From Rhizoclosmatium globosum (taxonomy: Eukaryota > Chytridiomycota > Chytridiomycetes > Chytridiales > Chytriomycetaceae): a DNA stretch of 64,000 bases. This document shows positions 58,368-64,000 of this stretch, in pieces (positions within the stretch are counted from its first letter, which is position 1; each line of letters opens with the position of its first letter). A program made the translations under genes and the position numbers. The stretch is from the NCBI GenBank assembly GCA_002104985.1, contig MCGO01000053.1, positions 1 through 64,000 of the forward strand, given 5' to 3'. The notes beneath the pieces were generated by a model. That model was not told the origin of the DNA. It ran no database searches and was given only the letters and a program-made list of their open reading frames with translations.

Positions 58368-60382
58368 ATGTCCTCAGTTTTGAGTATGACTCCAACGGAG
58401 CTCCACACGTTCCTCTATGGAGTTGGACTTGGTAAGGCGCCGCCTGTACCTTAATTACTGCTGAATAGCCCTGCAACGAAAGGTGTCGCTGTTGCCGCCG
58501 TGTCGTCAACGCTCCTCTTTTCGCTTCCACGCGCTGTGGTTTCCTCGCAGAGCCAAGCACCAAAGAAATCGCCTCGCAAACGCTCGGCGCTGAAACGCGG
58601 TGCATCGGCGGCGGCGAATGCGGTTGAAGTCGCTGAAGAGGCAAACGCTGAAACCGTTGCGCGCCTCAGAGGAATGTTTTCGCTTCCGGCCGATCGTCTG
58701 CAACAAATCGTGAAGCAGATTCTGGTCGATATGAAGAAAGGCCTCGAGAAAGACGGTGCAGGTATGTTGATCAATTTAAGTGGAGTGGGATGCAAGAGAT
58801 AACACGTGTTTTTCCTCCTTATCATCAACACAACCCTCACTCCTTCTCCTCGTAATTCTAATTTCGTCCAAACCATATATTATCAGCTAACATCAAAATG
58901 TTGCCCACCCATGTCACTCGTCGTCCAAGCGGCAAAGAGAAGGGTACCTATCTTGCCCTTGATCTTGGTGGCACGAACTTCAGAGTTTGTGAAATTATTT
59001 TGGATGGAGCAGGTGGTTCCACTATGCATCAGTCCAAATTTGTTATCGATGAAGCTGCCAAAACGGGTGATGGAACTGCTCTCTTCGATTTCATCGCCGA
59101 CTGTGTGAAAGCTTTCCTGGGAGAATATCACAAGGTTTGAATTTAGTTGCGAGCTCGATAGTGGAAGAGACGGTGAAGTGTGTTATGCAACAGCGATGAC
59201 ATTTAGGGAGGTGGAAATCTGTGCAAAGGATTATGTTTCCCTTTGAAACTTTACCCGATTCTTGTCTATGAAAGCCTAATGGTTCAAATTATGATAGGAT
59301 CAAGATGTTGAGGCTGTAAAATGGAAGCTCGGATTTACCTTCTCTTTCCCAGTTGACCAATGGACCATTAACTCGGGATCTCTCTTGATTTGGACGAAAG
59401 GATTTACAGCCACTAATGTTGTTGGAAAAGATGTTGTTGCATTGCTCAAGTCTGCGTTTGAGAGAAAGGTAATCGTTTGGAAAATGTTGCACAGTCTCAC
59501 GAGATTTCTATTCATAGAACCTGAACATTGATGTAACAGCCCTAGTCAATGACACAACTGGAACTTTGATGTCACTGGCATATTCCAAGCCTGATACGTA
59601 TGTTGGCGTTATTCTTGGTACTGGGTCCAACTGTGCCTACGTCGAGAAGATTGAAAACGTCATCAAGTACAAGGGTCCCCGTGAAGGCGTTAAAGAAATG
59701 TTGATCAACATGGAATGGGGAGGAGTTGAGTGGTTTTCATTTTTGAAAGTTGTCGCTGATCTGTCGTCTTCAGTTTGACGACGATATGGTTGTTATCCCT
59801 CGCAACAAATACGACTTGAAACTCGACCGTGAATCTGCGAATCCAGGGTCCTATACGTTTGAACAACTCATTTCCGGAATGTACCTCGGTGAAATCGTGC
59901 GTCTTGTCCTTGTCGACCTTGTGAAGACTGGCGAACTATTTTCCTACTCTGCAGGCGGCTCCCCCGAGCTCCGCACAAAGTATGCCTTTGAAACAGCGTA
60001 CATGTCCCGTATCGAGCGCGATTATTCATACCAGCTCATGGAAACCAAGACAATTCTCGAAGAACACTTGAACATCCCTGAAACGACTTTAGCAGACCGT
60101 AAACTTGTCAAGGCGATTTGTGAGATGGTTGGATTGCGTAGTGCGAGACTAGCCGCTGCTGGTGTTGCAGCGGTTGTTACCAAGATTAACAAGTTGGGCG
60201 CACCAGGTGTGACTGTTGGTATTGATGGATCCTTATTCTTGTTGTACCCACACTACCAGAACAGAATGAGAGATGCGCTGAGAGAGATTGTTGGAATTAG
60301 CGCTGAGAATATCCTGTTGGAAAAGTCTCAGGATGGTTCAGGAACAGGTGCTGCCTTGATTGCTTGTTTGGCTGGAAAGTAA
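58368..60382 (+). CDS. Hexokinase with N-terminal extension
   Basis: Complete hexokinase in about six exons. In order: phosphate-1 motif LALDLGGTNFRVCEI, sugar-binding FTFSFPVDQWTINSG with LIWTKGF, connect-1 ALVNDTTGTLMSLAY, phosphate-2 GVILGTGSNCAYVE, and the C-terminal GIDGSLFLLYP and DGSGTGAALIACLAG. It phosphorylates glucose and other hexoses with ATP in the cytosol. Before the usual start (FSLPADRLQQIVKQIL) lies an extension with the hydrophobic stretch AVSSTLLFSLPRAV and a Lys/Arg cluster (APKKSPRKRSALKRG). The first exon (58368-58431) joins this extension one base out of frame if the gtaagg/tag borders are used. The intron at about 59136-59297 is long (about 160 bp). Confidence 0.94.
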
Positions 60383-60672
60383 ATCGTGGAAGTAGCTTAA
60401 TCTTTACATTCGGTGTGAGATGGGGAAAGTCGCCAATAAATCTTCTTTCCCTTTCAGTAATTACTATCGAAGAAAAAAAATGACCATCGACGACCTTCTT
60501 TGGGAACTTCTCAGGAAGAATATAAGTTTCAGCTACAGCAAAGTAAGCATATTCGAGCAATGGAGCATGAGTTGTAGTGTAGACGAGCGGCAATCATGTC
60601 AGAGCAAGAGAATACGGGGTGTCAAAAGAGACCAGACGGCAGACGCGTCTTCAAGCCCATATCTTCCTTATA
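60383..60672. other. Intergenic region upstream of the coiled-coil gene
   Basis: No gene was recognised. It holds the hexokinase 3' end and presumably the promoter of the next gene. Confidence 0.4.
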
Positions 60673-62734
60673 ATGAAGACGAGTAGTGCTAAGATTGGTG
60701 ACAGCGTCTCTTACTCTAACGCGACATCGACTGTCCACCTGTCAAATGTCAACACTAGCAACAAACACCTTTTCTCACCCTCTTATCATATCTACTGACA
60801 CCTTTTCTTTATCAACTATAGGCGCTCTTTGTGCTCGCTTTTATAATGTGCATTTTCGTGGTGATTTGGATGGATTCTTTGCACCACACTCTCGCTGAGT
60901 GGCGCGCACGAGACAACTACATAAAAAATCTAATGACATCGCGGGCAAAGATTCAGTCTCTGAAAAATCAGGTATTTGCGTTGCTTGAACGAGGTTGCCA
61001 TAATCCTTAATCATTTATTTAGTTGGAATTAACAAAAAGCAAGCTGGATCAATCTGAGAGCTCATTATGTCATCACGATGATTACCAAGAGCAAAACCTT
61101 GTGTTGGCCAACGAATTGTCTCAAAAAGTTTCCGTTATTGAATCGCAATCACTGCACTTGAGCAAATTGATGGATGATGCAGAAGTTGATCGCAATCGCT
61201 TGACAGAAATGGAATTACATGTGCTTGATTTGAAGAACTCTTTCGACCAAAAATTGAAGTCAGAACGCAACGCCCACTCAAAAGCCATGTCCCAAGTATG
61301 TTGATCATTTCTTTCTCCAATTCGTGACTAAACAGTTTTTTCTCAGGCAACATTGAAACACGCTACCATGGCTAAAGAAATACAAGGTTCTACAAAGAGT
61401 TATATCCAGTTGCAACGGGTATCTGTTGGTTTCGAGTTACGCGCCCGCGCCCGTTTTGAAGAGTATGACAAAAAGGTTCGCTTCTCCGAACATAATAACC
61501 CAGTCATATTAACAACATTTTCTTCTAGCTAACTTGTATGGGCTCCGAAAGGGACGCTTATCGATCGGGATTAAACCACCTTAGTTTTCATGTAAAATGC
61601 CTTGAAACTGTTTCACAATTAGAGGTAAAAGTTATACTGTTATCTCTTATATTTATAGCCTTTTTTAAGTCCAAAAAACTGTCTTCCGAAAGAGAGATCC
61701 ATCAAACTGCTCTGTGGCATATGGAATTTAAAATGGGTGCTCTTCATACTTCAATCAATCATGCGAGGTCACAGGTGATAAACTTTTCAAAATCAATTAC
61801 AATGTCTTATTCTAATTCCTTTACATAGTACTTGCAGCTCAGGTCTGACTATGGCATGCTGGGTTTCAAAAACCTGGCCTTACAAACCCAAGTCAATTTG
61901 TTGCATTCACAGGCTGATTTAGCTAAATCTGCCACTTTGCCTATTATTGCAGCTGATGCTGGGTCTACGTTGTCTGCCATAAAATTAGTAAGCAAGCCAG
62001 CATCTACTGAAGCGTCAACCCCTCTACTTTCAACACTGGGCGACACTGCACCACCTGTTTTACCTGACACAGCAAATACTAAAATTGTTACTGAAATTAT
62101 GCCTGCATTGCCACCCTCTGTTCAAGCAAACTTGGCAGCTGTTATTTCAAACTCTGAAATGCTTCAACCAGTTCCTGATAAACAACCAGATTACAATACT
62201 ACTGCTGCTGAAACTGATATAACCTCTGTATCTCCGGCTACTATTTTAAAGTCTGAGTCCATTGACAATGCTGCTCCTGGTTCACCTGTGGTTGCAGCAG
62301 TGAAACCATCTCCACTTGTTTTCCCAGTTCCAATGCCAGCTACTGCTACAGCTTCTGCTAAACCAGTTATGTTTGATTCCCAAATTTCAACTGATGGTTC
62401 TGTATCTGGTTCATCATTCCATCAATCTTTGGGTACACTTGCCCCATCACCAGAAACTTTTTCTGTACCAATTGCTGCTGGGGCTGCCAAAGCTTATGAA
62501 GGAACTGCTGTGTCTCCTATTGAAGCTACTGTCAGATTATCTTGGACTGAAAATGTGTCTCAGACAACCCTTCTATCTTTTACTCCACCGTTGCTGAGTG
62601 AAGGCGAAGTTGAATACTTGGATAACTATTTTTCCACTTTGGGAGTTCCTCAATGGAAAGGCAAAGAAAACGCAGCCTTTTCATTCCTTACCGATGAGGA
62701 AGTGGCTATCATGGAGTCCCAAGGAACCAAGTAG
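60673..62734 (+). CDS. Single-pass membrane protein with coiled coil and Ser/Pro/Ala-rich tail
   Basis: The likely start is the ATG at 60673; the first intron ends at about 60829. The spliced N-terminus leads into one transmembrane helix (ALFVLAFIMCIFVVIWM), then a long coiled coil (IQSLKNQ, LELTKSKLDQSESS, ELSQKVSVIESQSLHLSKLM) spread over five or six exons with introns at about 60972-61021, 61298-61346 and 61476-61528. The last exon (61832-62734) encodes about 300 residues rich in Ser, Thr, Pro and Ala, then an acidic C-terminus (LLSEGEVEYLDNYFSTLGV, FLTDEEVAIMESQ). I do not recognise the family. A degenerate copy of this 3' end lies at 35590-36160. Confidence 0.7.
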
Positions 62735-63165
62735 TTAGCTGGAGTTGTTTTTTTTTGGTATTGAAGAGCTTTACTGCTCTGATTATCTTGTTCACTGGTG
62801 TGTAGGGCTTTAGTGTTTGGTATGTGGATGCCTTGGTTTTTTTTGAGCAAGGACCAGTCATATGGTCCAACACTCGTTTTTGTTTGTTTGTTTTTTTTAT
62901 CCTGTGTTAATGATGAAGGGAGGAAGTCTCAGAGTTTCTCATTGATTCTCGCAGTTGTGATTCCTGGATTCTTTGACACAGTTTTAGCTGTTGTGTGTAT
63001 TTTTCTTTTGTTATGGAGAGGAAGAGTTACGTCTTCTGATCCAAATAAACAAACTTCATCCTTTCATACTACCACTTACGTTCTAGAACTTTGGTTTGGA
63101 GAACCAGAAATACAATTGAAGTACTGGCACTCATTCATGGGAGACTGACTGTATTGTTCATAAAT
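62610..63165 (+). repeat. 3' end and downstream region shared with 35590-36160
   Basis: The last coding codons and about 430 bp after the stop match the copy at 35.6-36.2 kb in order and orientation. It includes the short inverted repeat agagc...gctct (near 62768). Confidence 0.75.
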
Positions 63166-64000
63166 GAACCAACTTCAACAAAATCTGTTTAAATAGGGCC
63201 TCCAAAAGTAGTTCACGCAAGCAAGGGTTGCTCGCCCACCAGCCACAGCGAAGCCGTGAAATTGTCAGCGGTAGGAGATATGAGTCCCCTCTATGCGATT
63301 CCCCTTTGTTTACTGACAATGGTTAATAAAATATTGATGTCTGAAGTCAACAATTTTTGACTCTTTTGAACCACCTTCCAGCCCATAGCACCAAAGAACG
63401 ATTTTGCCAATCAGCCTCATTCAAAAATGAGGCATAGAAGACACACAGATGCGTTTTTTCACGTCGAATTGAGACGATTGTATTGTTTTTGGTGACGTGG
63501 CGTGAATTTAATCACAAAATTTAGACATTTTGAAGTTTCGAACCTACTTTACTCAACTATTATCCACGAGGGAGTCCTGCAAATTAAATTCCAAAGAGAA
63601 TATGTAATTAACTAAGTTTTCACGTCGATTTAGCAACGCATCACTCAAATTGCGGACTTGTTCTAATTGATACTTTTAGACCAATCAATATTTGTCCAAA
63701 AAACAGAAGCTCGCTCTCAGAGATCAGACGGCGCAAAATTCCGCGATATATAGTGATGGGAAGATGGGTTGAACGATGGTCTGGCACTCTTGACGCCTGA
63801 AGCAAGAACGAATACCTCTACCTGTCCGAAAGAAACTCCGGCTTAACCCAGAGCGCGATATCCGTACAACATGAGGTCTTGTCCCATCAATTCAAAGAAT
63901 TGATTGCAAGTTATGTTGAAAGCTTGTGTTTTTGGTTGGAAGCAGAACGAAGCCAACAGCGTTCCTTCAAAGCAATTTAACACAAGACGTCGTATGCGAT
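63166..64000. other. Right-hand end without recognised genes
   Basis: AT-rich sequence with stops in all frames at short spacing. No tRNA, rRNA or protein motif was recognised. Confidence 0.4.

Overview
The window looks like a nuclear contig of a zoosporic (flagellated) fungus, most likely a chytrid. Protein-coding genes are split by many short GT-AG introns, mostly 44-75 bp. Clearly fungal genes (MDM12 of the ERMES complex, the citrate/oxoglutarate carrier YHM2) sit beside genes kept only by lineages with cilia or flagella (CEP104, the outer-dynein-arm docking factor ODAD4/TTC25, two cyclic-nucleotide-gated channel genes). An Integrator subunit (INTS9) also fits an early-diverging fungus. 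The species cannot be named from the sequence.

Layout. 1-5194 is a nearly perfect 60-bp tandem array (about 86 copies, running off the window edge). It is joined in frame to the integrase of a degraded Ty1/copia-type element (5195-8341, minus strand) whose Gag carries an RNA-recognition motif. 9002-9422 is a leucine-rich-repeat gene remnant. 9454-13150 holds an S1/P1 nuclease and a class-3 lipase gene; the lipase is broken by a young 1.4-kb LTR element (11468-12870) with a perfect 5-bp target duplication and an array of ten covarying stem-loops. 13522-19327 is a tandem array of four paralogous multipass membrane proteins, all on the minus strand. 19418-25334 is glycogen debranching enzyme. 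25448-28705 is an NVJ2/TEX2-like SMP lipid-transfer gene with many frame breaks.

28756-35398 (minus) holds a cyclic-nucleotide-gated channel, YHM2 and a DUF726/TMCO4 hydrolase. 35590-36160 is a degenerate copy of the 3' end of the gene at 60.7-62.7 kb. 36135-40292 (minus) holds a GT31 glycosyltransferase with a PAN/apple domain, a CZIB/DUF866 zinc protein, a small His-rich protein and MDM12. 40325-54109 (plus) holds INTS9, a second CNG channel, an F-box protein, a macrodomain PARG-like protein and CEP104. 54224-58219 (minus) holds a bHLH factor, CAF-1 p60 (CHAF1B) and ODAD4. 58368-62734 (plus) holds hexokinase and a TM/coiled-coil protein. No gene was recognised after 62.74 kb.

Themes: glycogen and glucose use (debranching enzyme, hexokinase), membrane contact sites (two SMP-domain genes), zoospore motility and signalling (CNG channels, CEP104, ODAD4), and two copia-type elements in different states of decay. 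Several genes (SMP gene, GT31, INTS9, CNG2, bHLH) contain frame shifts almost all equivalent to one missing base, often next to short homopolymers. These may be assembly errors rather than real mutations, so protein models there need caution.
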